DNA of 13,333 nt from Clostridia bacterium (GTDB taxonomy: Bacteria > Bacillota_A > Clostridia > Oscillospirales > CAG-272): the NCBI GenBank assembly GCA_017454075.1, contig JAFTDQ010000122.1, positions 1 to 13,333 of the forward strand, read 5' to 3'. Made by a program: the position numbers and the translations under genes. Under the pieces are notes generated by a model, which worked only from the letters and a program-made list of their open reading frames with translations, was not told the origin of the DNA and made no database searches. Below, one piece after another: positions 5,412 to 13,333 of this stretch. How positions within the stretch are numbered: the first letter of the stretch is position 1; each line of letters starts with the position of its first letter.

Positions 5412-7535
5412 TTTAACTCAATAAAACAACGGAAAACACCGATTCACCGGATAAAGTCAAAACTTTATTCGGCTGTTGCCATGCTTGTCCTCTCTGCCGT
5501 GATGCTTTCCGTATCGACCTACGCATGGGTGACAATCTCGGCCAATCCGGAGGTCAGCGGCATAAACACTTCGATAGCCGGCAACGGTTTTCTGCAGGTG
5601 GCACTGCTGGGTACTGAAACTACCGGTACCGGAACGTATGTAATGAGTCATCCAACCGGTGGCGGACGCGGTCAATCTATGCTGATCAGTACCGTGTCGA
5701 ATACAGAGGCAAACAATCACTATGGAAATATAGTTGATTTGTCAAATGGATATGGTCTTGACGGAATAACGCTCACCCCAGCTCGTTTGAATCTTATCAA
5801 AAGCGGAAACAGCGTTCAAATCAATCCTCAGTATCCTTTGATTGTTCCTGTATACGGCAAGGATGGGCGTGTGATCAGACTTCAGGATGCCCCAAAGGCT
5901 CATTATGACGTAGAAAGTGATCTTTTCGAAGACACAGCCCACTGGGGTGTTAACGTCATAGGTTACAAAAGCGAACTTAATGATGCTCAGTCACAAACAG
6001 TTGTGCGTTCTGTCAGCCGTGAATCAATAAGGGCCGAGGCTGCACAATATATATACCATTATCGCGAACAGATAAGAAACGATTTGATAAGCGCACTTGA
6101 AGCTGCATCAGACGATATTTTCGGTGTAATAAACAAGACAACGCTTATTCTATGGATGCCCACCTTGTACGGATGGGAGGACGAGGATATTCAATGCGTC
6201 CGTAACATATCAAATATGCTGTCCCAGGTTGCTTCGGAAAGCGACATAGCTCTCAGATGGGCTTTTCTGGCCTATTGTGTTTCCGACAGTACACATTTTG
6301 ATTCAGAAAACGAAGAGCAGATGGCAGAGCTTGGGCGCATTTACAAGCAGTTCCAGACAATGCCCCTGATTCCCGGTGAAGGCGATACCTCCGATTTCAA
6401 TATTCGCAGCGTAGCGGACGCCAACGGATACGCGTCTCTTGTGACGGCCATTGACGCTATCAATCAGGTGAAAACAAGGGTCGCTGCCGCAAACGTATAT
6501 CTTGACGCGGGTCAGCCCGGAAACGCCGGGGCGTGTATCATAAGCGTGACGGGTTCTTACATAATGAACGGCGGAACGACTCCGAATCAGGTATTCACGC
6601 TATACAGCAACGGAAGAATCAATACGGCTTCCAATAAAGGCTATTTTGCCAATCTGCGTACGGGGCGCACGACGGATACGTTTTTCTTCGTCGGCGGCAA
6701 CAACGTCGTAAGTGACGGCCTGTTTCAGGCGATGGCGCGCGTCGTGGGCGATTATACAGCAACACTTCAGTCTGATTTCATTTTTTCCAATCTCATTGCC
6801 AACACCGAAAAAACATATACGTACGATTTGAAGGTTACAAGCAAAAATACCAGCAGTCTGAGCCAATATAACGAACAGACGAACACCGGGACTCTCGGAC
6901 AGATTTACACGGCGGTCTCAGAATTACAAACTTCCGGAACGGTTCCTCTTGAGATTAACCGTTTCGGCGTCAACGCCTACGGTTATCAGATTGATCTTGC
7001 GTTTTTGTCAAATGAAAACGGATCTCTGATCCTTGAACGCGATGGTATTGATCGACTGACCGGACAGACGGGCTCAAATTCCCAAAGCGCTGAGCTTTTC
7101 GACGAATCATGCCAGGGGAACGGCAGTACGTTCAGTTTTACAAGGGCTATTGACCTAAGCGACGCGCAGGTTTCCGCCATTCTCGGCTGTCTTAGGATCG
7201 TTTTTGCTTTGACCGACGGGCAGATACAAGCAGTCGGTGTCCCGATGGTTCAAACCGTTAAGGGGGACATTGTGACAGGACAGATTCGTCTTTACAACGT
7301 CAATCAGGCGGCAACGGCAAACGAAGGGATTCTCACATTAGGCTCTGAGATAGCGAGTAACGCTGTTACGACTATACAGAGAAACAGGGAACTCGACGTT
7401 TCGGTGATCGTTTATCTTGACGGAGATCAGGTAAAGAGCGGCTATACAAGCGCGAGCCGCGGCTTCTCGCTCGACGGTACGCTTAATCTACAGTTCAGAA
7501 ACAGCAGTGCGCTCACCTATGCAGGTTTTGACTGA
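5409..7535 (+). CDS. Large SipW-type 'YAW' leader surface protein
   Basis: 708 residues from GTG 5409; an ATG at 5373 would give 720. The N terminus is basic (KQRKT, HRIKSK), then hydrophobic (about 20-37), then STYAWVTISANPEVSGINTS (36-55) and GNGFLQVALLG. This matches a motif I recall from clostridial YAW-leader proteins and is similar to the start of the protein at 2313. A helical insert lies in the middle (roughly residues 180-330, including REQIRNDLISALEAASDDIF), with beta-rich sequence on either side. The C terminus has VIVYLDGDQV and GTLNLQF (690-696), an ending I also associate with this family. No anchor, catalytic motif or known enzyme domain is recognised. It is probably processed by the peptidase encoded about 1.2 kb upstream and may be a structural subunit. 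Base composition, especially in the first kilobase, is more AT-rich than in the genes upstream. Confidence 0.85.
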   Translation: MFNSIKQRKTPIHRIKSKLYSAVAMLVLSAVMLSVSTYAWVTISANPEVSGINTSIAGNGFLQVALLGTETTGTGTYVMSHPTGGGRGQSMLISTVSNTEANNHYGNIVDLSNGYGLDGITLTPARLNLIKSGNSVQINPQYPLIVPVYGKDGRVIRLQDAPKAHYDVESDLFEDTAHWGVNVIGYKSELNDAQSQTVVRSVSRESIRAEAAQYIYHYREQIRNDLISALEAASDDIFGVINKTTLILWMPTLYGWEDEDIQCVRNISNMLSQVASESDIALRWAFLAYCVSDSTHFDSENEEQMAELGRIYKQFQTMPLIPGEGDTSDFNIRSVADANGYASLVTAIDAINQVKTRVAAANVYLDAGQPGNAGACIISVTGSYIMNGGTTPNQVFTLYSNGRINTASNKGYFANLRTGRTTDTFFFVGGNNVVSDGLFQAMARVVGDYTATLQSDFIFSNLIANTEKTYTYDLKVTSKNTSSLSQYNEQTNTGTLGQIYTAVSELQTSGTVPLEINRFGVNAYGYQIDLAFLSNENGSLILERDGIDRLTGQTGSNSQSAELFDESCQGNGSTFSFTRAIDLSDAQVSAILGCLRIVFALTDGQIQAVGVPMVQTVKGDIVTGQIRLYNVNQAATANEGILTLGSEIASNAVTTIQRNRELDVSVIVYLDGDQVKSGYTSASRGFSLDGTLNLQFRNSSALTYAGFD

Positions 7536-7586
7536 TAGTTTTCATTTATTACAGATCAATTTGTCAACGAAAAGGGAGGTTTGTAA

Positions 7587-10500
7587 ATGACCAAACCAAA
7601 AAAACTCACTTGCGTTATACTGAGTCTTTCAATTTTATTGTCGCTTGTGCCGGGGATAACTCTGACTACCTCGGCTATAGCGTACAACGAAGTGGCGGGG
7701 CCGCGTTCCGCCGGCGATCTCACAGCGTATATATACGGAGATTTTGTGACAGAAGGAGATCTGCCTAGTCCTTTTGGTCATGTGAATCCCTGGTCAGCCT
7801 TTGACTGGCTGACAGACGGGGAGACGATCACACTCGCGTATTCTGGCCCGAGCATTTCGACGGCAGGCACGGACTTTGAAGGAATGGGCGAGTACGGCTA
7901 TCTCGGTACGGCTCAAATGCCCTCCGGCACCGGCATGGGCAACATCATGATGGTCCTTCTCGGTGAGGCGCAAAACGACGTCCGCGTCTACTTCTACAAT
8001 CTGACGGAAAATGACGTGAACGTCAGCTTCCACATCCAGTCCATCTCAAATGCAGGCTTCAGCGCACACAGCATCGCCTCGGTCGTGACCCCGGACGGCG
8101 TCACGGCGCTGGACACCATGGACGCGGATGAGCCGGACCAGAACCTCTCGGCGGATTTTGAGTTCACGCTGGCGCCATATACCGGCACCGCGCCCTCGCA
8201 GTACAACGGAGATAGCGGCGATCAGGAATCCGTACGCCCGGCGGACGACCCCGAAACGGGATTTGCCCCCGCCGGCTGCTTCTACATCTCTCTGAAGACG
8301 CAGCCGAACCTGGGCAACGACCCCTCTGCCGGCGTCATCATCTCGAACTTCTTTGCGGGCGGAGATAGTGATGAATTGGCGGAGATCACCCTTGAGGCTC
8401 CGCATTACGGCTCCTACACCGCGACGGCCGTTATCCCGGACTCTGATCCTGCCGCGGCGGAAGGAGCAACAGTTACAGTCACAGAAACGGTGACTGCGGG
8501 CGGAGAGGACAAAAGCTTCTCCTATCTCCCGGCAAACGGTTTTACTCTGAGCGCCTCGGGAGACAATGATTACAATTTTGACTTTTGGTCAAACGGCGAC
8601 AATGTATTGTCATACGAATCGGGCATAAGCACCCGCGCCTACGGCAGCGGCAGCACGGTCGTAGCGAATTTCCTTCCCAAAACTCAGGTCAGGGCGTTCG
8701 ACGTTAACGGGACACGCTATATTTCGTGGGTCGAAGCTGTTTCGGCCGCACAGGGCGCAAACGCTCCTATAATTCTTAAAAAAGATTATTCGTTTGCCTC
8801 AACGGCGACTGAACTTGCCGCAAAGGGCGACACGCTTGCCAACGGAGTCCTTGAATCAGATGGCGGTGCGATCAATTATATTCTTCCTAGCGGAGTTAAG
8901 TTCCTCGTTCCGTATAACGATCAGGACACCGGCTCATTCGCCGACGGTCCCGGATTCTCCGTGGCAGTACCCGGCGAAGCATATAAGATCCTGACGGTTC
9001 CTGCAGGAGTCACCTTTACAGTAAATGGCAAACTGAATATCAACGCCTGCGCGTACGCGAACAACGCAACCTCATTCATGGGCGGCGCCGCCGGAGACTA
9101 CGGCTTTATCAGTCTTGATGGCACGCTGAACGTTGAGAACGGCGGCGAGCTGCGGACCTACGGTTATATTGCGGGTCCGGGCCGGGTGAACGTCAATTCC
9201 GGCGGGACCTCCTATGAGGTCCTTCAGATGACCGACTGGGGCGGCGGCTCAAACGCCATGAGCTGGAATAATGCTGCGGACGACAACCTTGAAAAATCAT
9301 TCTATTTTTCACAGTATTACGTTCAGAACGTTGAGTCTGATTATCGCGTTTATTCGGGCGCTATGGCCTATGTCTACGGTCATCTGACCGCAAGCATGGG
9401 CAATACCAAAGTTCTTGCCAACGTTCCCGCCGGCTTCATAGGTGAAGGCGATACGCTCTTCACGATGGCAAACGGGTATATCGAGCGGCGCTTTAACGGC
9501 CCGACGGACCGCATTACCTACGACGTCCACGGCGATATGACCGCAAAGGCCATAACGGTTGACGTTCTCAGCATTGCGACGGTTGCGTCGGCAAAGTGGC
9601 TTCTCGGTCTGACAAACAACATGGACATAATAGCCAGCGAGGGCACAACGACCCTTCAGTACGGCTATATGGTCCTGCCGGACACGCGCATAGTCGTTGA
9701 AGAGAATGCCGGGGTCGTCATCGCCGACACGGCGAAGGTCCATATCTGGCGTCTTGACGACTGGCAGAACGGCTACGTAGGCGGCCCGAGCAATAAAGGC
9801 AAAAAGATCGTTCCAATCCGCTATACGGTTGCGAACGGCACGGAGCAGATCCGCACCGAGCCGACACACAGCGGCGTTCTCGAGGTCTACGGCACCGTCG
9901 AGGCTTACAGCAACGTGTTCACGACGAACAACGGCGGCGTGGCCGACGATATGGTCATCCGCGGTACTGGAACGATAATCAATCACCCCGGCAGCGCTTC
10001 AAGCGGCCTCTATATACTAGAGAGTTCTGCGAGCTTTGAGCAGATTCAGACTCTCCCTGTCCTCGGCTATATGTACGGCGAGACGGATGTCAGCAGTTTT
10101 GAGAACGGTACGTACCATTCCAAAACTCCGGAGGTCGATACTCACGGAAACGGAGAATACGACAGCTGGTATCAGTGGCAGGTCGACTATACCCTGACCG
10201 ATGAGAACAACAGCGTAATACATTACACCGATTACGCGTATAACAGTAATATCGACCTTGACGGTACGCTTATTGTTGACGGACAGCGTTATCTCATCAC
10301 CGGCGTGACTTCGATCACAGACACAAACGATAACGATTTGTCCTCTGCGATTACATATGACGGTAATCACACGATAGGCGGCGTGGCATCCAACAAGAAC
10401 GTCGATATCGCCGACGGCTGGGAATTCATCGACTTCCATGGCATTGACAGAAATATAAAGATTGCTCTTACGATTCGATCATACGACCATCGCATAATCT

Positions 10501-12872
10501 GGATCGAACCGGAGGCAAATAAGACGACGGCTTCCTATATCAAAGGCAACGCCGCTTCCTACGCTTGGGATCAGGACTGCGCCGTTGAGGCGGTCGTGAC
10601 GCCCGCTGACGGAGCTACTGCTGCTGCGATTTACGGAAAGACCACGACTCTGACGCTTTCCGATATCACGGAAGACGTTGAGGTAAGCATGACGGCAAAC
10701 GCCGACTCCTGGCCGGTAACGGTCAACGTGACTTATCCCGACAATGCAGCGGACACGGTTACGATCTTCTCTACTCAGATAAATGAAGTTTGGACGGCTA
10801 TCTACGCTCCCGAAAAGCCAGCAGATGGTTGGTACGTAATCGACAGCGTTGAGATTACCGGAAGCAACATCGTCGGTTATCAGAACAATACAGACATCCT
10901 CACAGTGACCGGGGTCAACACAAGCGGCGTTGTCGTCAACGTTACCCTCGCTCACAAAGACTATAAGGTCACGTACACGACGGACGGTCCGTCGCTCGCT
11001 CCGAGCTTCGTAAACAGCGAGGACTCCATAAATCTTGCGAATTCCGCGCTCGGCAGCAACTACGTCTTCGGAGACGCTTCGATAACGACGTCTTCGACGG
11101 CTGCGACCGTTTCGGCGACGCCCACAAATCTGGCGCTGAACGGTATTGACAAAGATCTTGCCGTTAACGTTTCGGTTCTCCATTACGATTACGTCGTGAC
11201 GGCTGACGGCCAGACTAAATACGTCGAGATCGGCGATGACGCCGTCTTCACACTCGAGCCCGGATACGCCCTCAACGGAGCGACCGTGTCGAACGGCACC
11301 GGAACTGTGTCTTACACCAACCCGATCGATCCGACCGGGACGGCGACGATAACGGTGTCCGGCATCGGTTCCGACGTTGACGTATCAGCGGACAAGGTTC
11401 ACTTTGACGCCGTTGTGATTTTTAAAGACACGTCCGACGTTGCCCTTTCCATAAAATATTACGGCCAAGGCAGCACGGTAACGTATACCGCAACTGACGA
11501 AGGCGTCGGCGGAGCGCGGTACTATATTTCAGACGCTTCCTGCGCAAATGCAGACGTCACCTTCACTGCAACCGACGTCAGCGTGATGAACGTTGACGGT
11601 GGAGCGGCCGAGGTAATAGTCGATCTCACGGCGTTCACCTACAAGGTGACGTGGAACGACGGCGTTGAAATTAAAACGACGTTCCTTACCGGTACGGAAA
11701 ACAGCGCGACCTACTATCCCATAGACGAGGGGGTTGGCGGAGCGCGCTATATAATCCAGAGCGGATACGGAGAGCATGCCGGCGGCGCGACGAACAGTTA
11801 TCCCGCTTCAAACGGGAAATCTCAGTTCACCGTTGCGAACATAAACTCGGACGAGTCTGTTACGCTTGCTCTTACTCCTTTCATATACAAAATCGTATTC
11901 ACGGATCAGGATGATAACGTTCTTAAGACCCAGTACGCCAATATGGAGGACGAAGACGTTACGGTCAGCGTCGGTGATAAATCAATTCGTTTCAACGTTG
12001 CCGGGCTTGACTTTACAAGTTTGAAAAACACGGTCATTGCCGGAGCCGAAATCACAGGTGCCGCGATCGTCAACGGAGGCGCGGCGATCGGCGAGGGTGT
12101 ACAGCTCGTTACTCTCACCGGAATCGATTCCGATGTTACGGCTAAACTTGAGGTCTACGAGTACGACCACAAGATCATCGTGGTTCTGAACGACTATAAC
12201 GGGTGGTCGTCTGAAACGGAAATCCACTACGTCGAGGGTGACAGTTACTCCTGGTCAAAACCGGAAGGTGCGGAATACGTTATTGACAGCTTTATGGCAA
12301 GAAGCGGATCGGCTTCGCGAAACGGCGATACTGTTACGATCGATCTGACCGGAGTGACAGACGTAGAGGCCGAGCTCGATATAACAACGAAGCTGGTCGC
12401 CGAGCGGCTGAAGATCGGTAACTTCATCAACGCGACGGGGACGAGCACCAAGCTCGCGACCGTTACCGTGACCGACAGCGCCTACGGAGTGTTCACGGTT
12501 GAGTGCGCGAAGGCCTGCGTCATCGCGATCGACAACGGCGACGGGACGTATACGCGCCTGACCGCCGTTCCCACCGAGAACGCGAACGTCTATCAGTTCA
12601 GCTGCCCCGCAAACTTCAGCGATGATATCTCGATCGTCGTCGCGGTGAAGGGGGATGTTAATGGAGACGGCAATATAACCGTCCTTGACAGGACTTATAT
12701 CTCGAGGGGCTTGCTTCAGCCTACTGCGACAGCATATCTCAAGTTTGAGGGCTTGACGCGTTTTGTTGCCGATATGGATGAAAATGGGTCGTTCAATGTC
12801 ACCGATAGAACAAGGCTTTCGAGAGCATTGCTTCAGAGTGACAAAGCCGCATACCTCGCTTTTTCGTGGTAA
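7587..12872 (+). CDS. Giant secreted protein: N-terminal unknown domain, beta-helix-like region, repeat stalk, C-terminal type I dockerin
   Basis: 1761 residues. AAGGGAGG at 7572-7579 lies seven bases from the ATG. A standard Sec signal peptide (MTKPKKLTC..., hydrophobic to about 25, cleavage near SAIA) differs from the YAW leaders of its neighbours. Residues 30-260 form a domain I do not recognise. Residues 265-365 are beta-rich, ending in a STVVANF motif. Residues 370-810 contain strand-turn patterns such as VPAGVTFTVNGKLNI and ISLDGTLNVENGGEL, suggesting a right-handed beta-helix or adhesin-like fold. Residues 965-1600 are about eight degenerate repeats. Residues 1688-1761 are a dockerin with two calcium loops. 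No catalytic motif is seen, so it is more likely an adhesin or scaffold-bound structural protein than a glycoside hydrolase. The dockerin implies docking onto a cohesin, perhaps that of the next gene. Codon choice in 7860-8370 differs from the rest. Confidence 0.85.
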   Translation: MTKPKKLTCVILSLSILLSLVPGITLTTSAIAYNEVAGPRSAGDLTAYIYGDFVTEGDLPSPFGHVNPWSAFDWLTDGETITLAYSGPSISTAGTDFEGMGEYGYLGTAQMPSGTGMGNIMMVLLGEAQNDVRVYFYNLTENDVNVSFHIQSISNAGFSAHSIASVVTPDGVTALDTMDADEPDQNLSADFEFTLAPYTGTAPSQYNGDSGDQESVRPADDPETGFAPAGCFYISLKTQPNLGNDPSAGVIISNFFAGGDSDELAEITLEAPHYGSYTATAVIPDSDPAAAEGATVTVTETVTAGGEDKSFSYLPANGFTLSASGDNDYNFDFWSNGDNVLSYESGISTRAYGSGSTVVANFLPKTQVRAFDVNGTRYISWVEAVSAAQGANAPIILKKDYSFASTATELAAKGDTLANGVLESDGGAINYILPSGVKFLVPYNDQDTGSFADGPGFSVAVPGEAYKILTVPAGVTFTVNGKLNINACAYANNATSFMGGAAGDYGFISLDGTLNVENGGELRTYGYIAGPGRVNVNSGGTSYEVLQMTDWGGGSNAMSWNNAADDNLEKSFYFSQYYVQNVESDYRVYSGAMAYVYGHLTASMGNTKVLANVPAGFIGEGDTLFTMANGYIERRFNGPTDRITYDVHGDMTAKAITVDVLSIATVASAKWLLGLTNNMDIIASEGTTTLQYGYMVLPDTRIVVEENAGVVIADTAKVHIWRLDDWQNGYVGGPSNKGKKIVPIRYTVANGTEQIRTEPTHSGVLEVYGTVEAYSNVFTTNNGGVADDMVIRGTGTIINHPGSASSGLYILESSASFEQIQTLPVLGYMYGETDVSSFENGTYHSKTPEVDTHGNGEYDSWYQWQVDYTLTDENNSVIHYTDYAYNSNIDLDGTLIVDGQRYLITGVTSITDTNDNDLSSAITYDGNHTIGGVASNKNVDIADGWEFIDFHGIDRNIKIALTIRSYDHRIIWIEPEANKTTASYIKGNAASYAWDQDCAVEAVVTPADGATAAAIYGKTTTLTLSDITEDVEVSMTANADSWPVTVNVTYPDNAADTVTIFSTQINEVWTAIYAPEKPADGWYVIDSVEITGSNIVGYQNNTDILTVTGVNTSGVVVNVTLAHKDYKVTYTTDGPSLAPSFVNSEDSINLANSALGSNYVFGDASITTSSTAATVSATPTNLALNGIDKDLAVNVSVLHYDYVVTADGQTKYVEIGDDAVFTLEPGYALNGATVSNGTGTVSYTNPIDPTGTATITVSGIGSDVDVSADKVHFDAVVIFKDTSDVALSIKYYGQGSTVTYTATDEGVGGARYYISDASCANADVTFTATDVSVMNVDGGAAEVIVDLTAFTYKVTWNDGVEIKTTFLTGTENSATYYPIDEGVGGARYIIQSGYGEHAGGATNSYPASNGKSQFTVANINSDESVTLALTPFIYKIVFTDQDDNVLKTQYANMEDEDVTVSVGDKSIRFNVAGLDFTSLKNTVIAGAEITGAAIVNGGAAIGEGVQLVTLTGIDSDVTAKLEVYEYDHKIIVVLNDYNGWSSETEIHYVEGDSYSWSKPEGAEYVIDSFMARSGSASRNGDTVTIDLTGVTDVEAELDITTKLVAERLKIGNFINATGTSTKLATVTVTDSAYGVFTVECAKACVIAIDNGDGTYTRLTAVPTENANVYQFSCPANFSDDISIVVAVKGDVNGDGNITVLDRTYISRGLLQPTATAYLKFEGLTRFVADMDENGSFNVTDRTRLSRALLQSDKAAYLAFSW
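10479..12395 (+). repeat. About eight degenerate ~80-residue repeats forming a stalk in the dockerin protein
   Basis: Each unit opens with an aromatic-rich strand: SYDHRIIWIE (965), DSWPVTVNVTY (1040), HKDYKVTYTTDG (1123), HYDYVVTADG (1199), HFDAVVIFKD (1272), FTYKVTWNDG (1350), FIYKIVFTDQ (1432) and YDHKIIVVLND (1526). Most close with a pattern like L..I..DV.V.L. Spacing is 72-92 residues. Units 5 and 6 share DEGVGGARY at 1304 and 1380. The units are diverged at the DNA level, so this is an old protein repeat and not a recent duplication. A chain of Ig-like or mucin-binding-type beta domains is likely; the family is not identified. Confidence 0.65.
12648..12869 (+). other. Type I dockerin domain (residues 1688-1761)
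   Basis: There are two EF-hand-like loops. The first, DVNGDGNITVLD, has ligands D1690, N1692, D1694 and D1701; the second, DMDENGSFNVTD, has D1729, D1731, N1733 and D1740. They are followed by RTYISRGLL and RTRLSRALL helices. The duplicated loop-helix layout and the C-terminal position are standard for dockerins. Positions 10 and 11 of the loops, which set cohesin specificity in Clostridium thermocellum, are VL and VT here and not the S-S/T pair, so a different specificity group is expected. Confidence 0.9.
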
Positions 12873-12904
12873 TCTTGTATTAATTTCCTTTAAGGAGAAA
12901 AATA

Positions 12905-13333
12905 ATGAAAAGAAACAGGAAAATAGGATTGGCGTTACTGTTCAGCTTGCTTATGATGGTAACTCTGATTCCACAAACATCATTTGCGCTTGATTCGACA
13001 GATTTTGAACTGGTCGGTGAAAGCGTGACGAAAAGTTCTGAAGCTCAGGACGTGACGATTAGTTTTCTCAGTGTTAACGGAGTTAATCTTGAAGCTATTC
13101 AGGGAACACTGTCGACGGCTGACTCTACCGGCAACGTGACTCTTAAGTCAATTACGTCCTCGAGTATTACGCTCACTGGTATGAATTACGCCGATCATTC
13201 AACCGGAGCCGTAATGTGGGGTGAAGACACATGGACAGGTGTAAATTTCTCTGCCGGAGAAAGCATAATTACCGCGACCTATTCGGTTGCGGGAAATACA
13301 CCTGCAGGAAATTATAATGTTGGATTTACTGAT
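12905..13333 (+). CDS. Secreted protein with cohesin-like N-terminal domain (3' end outside the window)
   Basis: 143 codons are visible and the frame stays open to the last base. AAGGAG at 12892-12897 is seven bases from ATG 12905, and the gene starts 32 bases after the dockerin gene. It has a Sec signal peptide with likely cleavage after SFA (A28). The mature part is beta-rich: DVTISFLSVNGVNLEAIQGTL, a middle with GAVMWGED, then GESIITATYSVAGNTPAGNY. The succession of an early 'v.l.aiqgtl' strand, a central Trp/Gly turn and a late 'I.T.TYSV..NTPAGNYNV.F' strand resembles cohesin modules and related carbohydrate-binding beta sandwiches. I favour cohesin because a dockerin gene lies directly upstream, but a CBM-like domain is possible. 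Whether more modules or an anchor follow cannot be seen. Confidence 0.7.
   Translation, partial: MKRNRKIGLALLFSLLMMVTLIPQTSFALDSTDFELVGESVTKSSEAQDVTISFLSVNGVNLEAIQGTLSTADSTGNVTLKSITSSSITLTGMNYADHSTGAVMWGEDTWTGVNFSAGESIITATYSVAGNTPAGNYNVGFTD

Noticed and set aside
9309..11183. Several minus-strand open frames of 140-234 codons opposite the dockerin gene
   Set aside because: They are shadows of the long plus-strand frame, which has a signal peptide, repeats and a dockerin in one continuous reading.
12884..12900. Inverted repeat TCCTT-T-AAGGA as a terminator after the dockerin gene
   Set aside because: A five-base stem with a one-base loop cannot fold, and it is simply the ribosome site of the next gene.

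Overview
The window looks like a chromosomal segment of an anaerobic Clostridia-type Firmicute, probably an uncultured gut or rumen Oscillospirales/Ruminococcaceae-like bacterium. The grounds are strong Shine-Dalgarno sites, GTG starts, an ER-type (Ser/His) signal peptidase of the SipW kind, several SipW-type 'YAW' leader proteins, InlB-type B repeats, a type I dockerin and a cohesin-like protein. The taxonomic call is inference. Every real gene is on the plus strand. I see no tRNA, rRNA, CRISPR array, transposase or phage gene.

Region 1 (1-2286) is cytoplasmic in character. It holds the last 108 codons of what I take to be a McrB-like AAA+ ATPase. After a short gap containing a perfect GC-rich hairpin comes a 636-residue protein with a helical 'YENR' region, reminiscent of DUF2357-type McrB partners, and a long charged coiled coil, with no nuclease motif that I can see. 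Region 2 (2313-5287) is a tightly packed export cassette: a YAW-leader protein, a SipW-like signal peptidase overlapping its end, and a second YAW-leader protein with three InlB-type B repeats and a Pro/Thr/Glu tail that overlaps the peptidase gene. A weak hairpin and a candidate promoter follow.

Region 3 (5409-13333) is more AT-rich in places. It contains a third, large YAW-leader protein, a 1761-residue Sec-secreted protein (a probable beta-helix region, about eight degenerate ~80-residue stalk repeats and a C-terminal dockerin), and the start of a small secreted protein whose mature part looks cohesin-like.

My working model is one cell-surface assembly locus. The SipW-like peptidase would process three dedicated substrates, the McrB-like/coiled-coil pair would act in the cytoplasm in an unknown, perhaps regulatory, defensive or assembly role, and the dockerin and cohesin-like proteins would join the surface structure non-covalently. 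The gene order and sequence motifs are seen directly; the functional link between the cytoplasmic pair and the surface genes is inferred from proximity and strand only.
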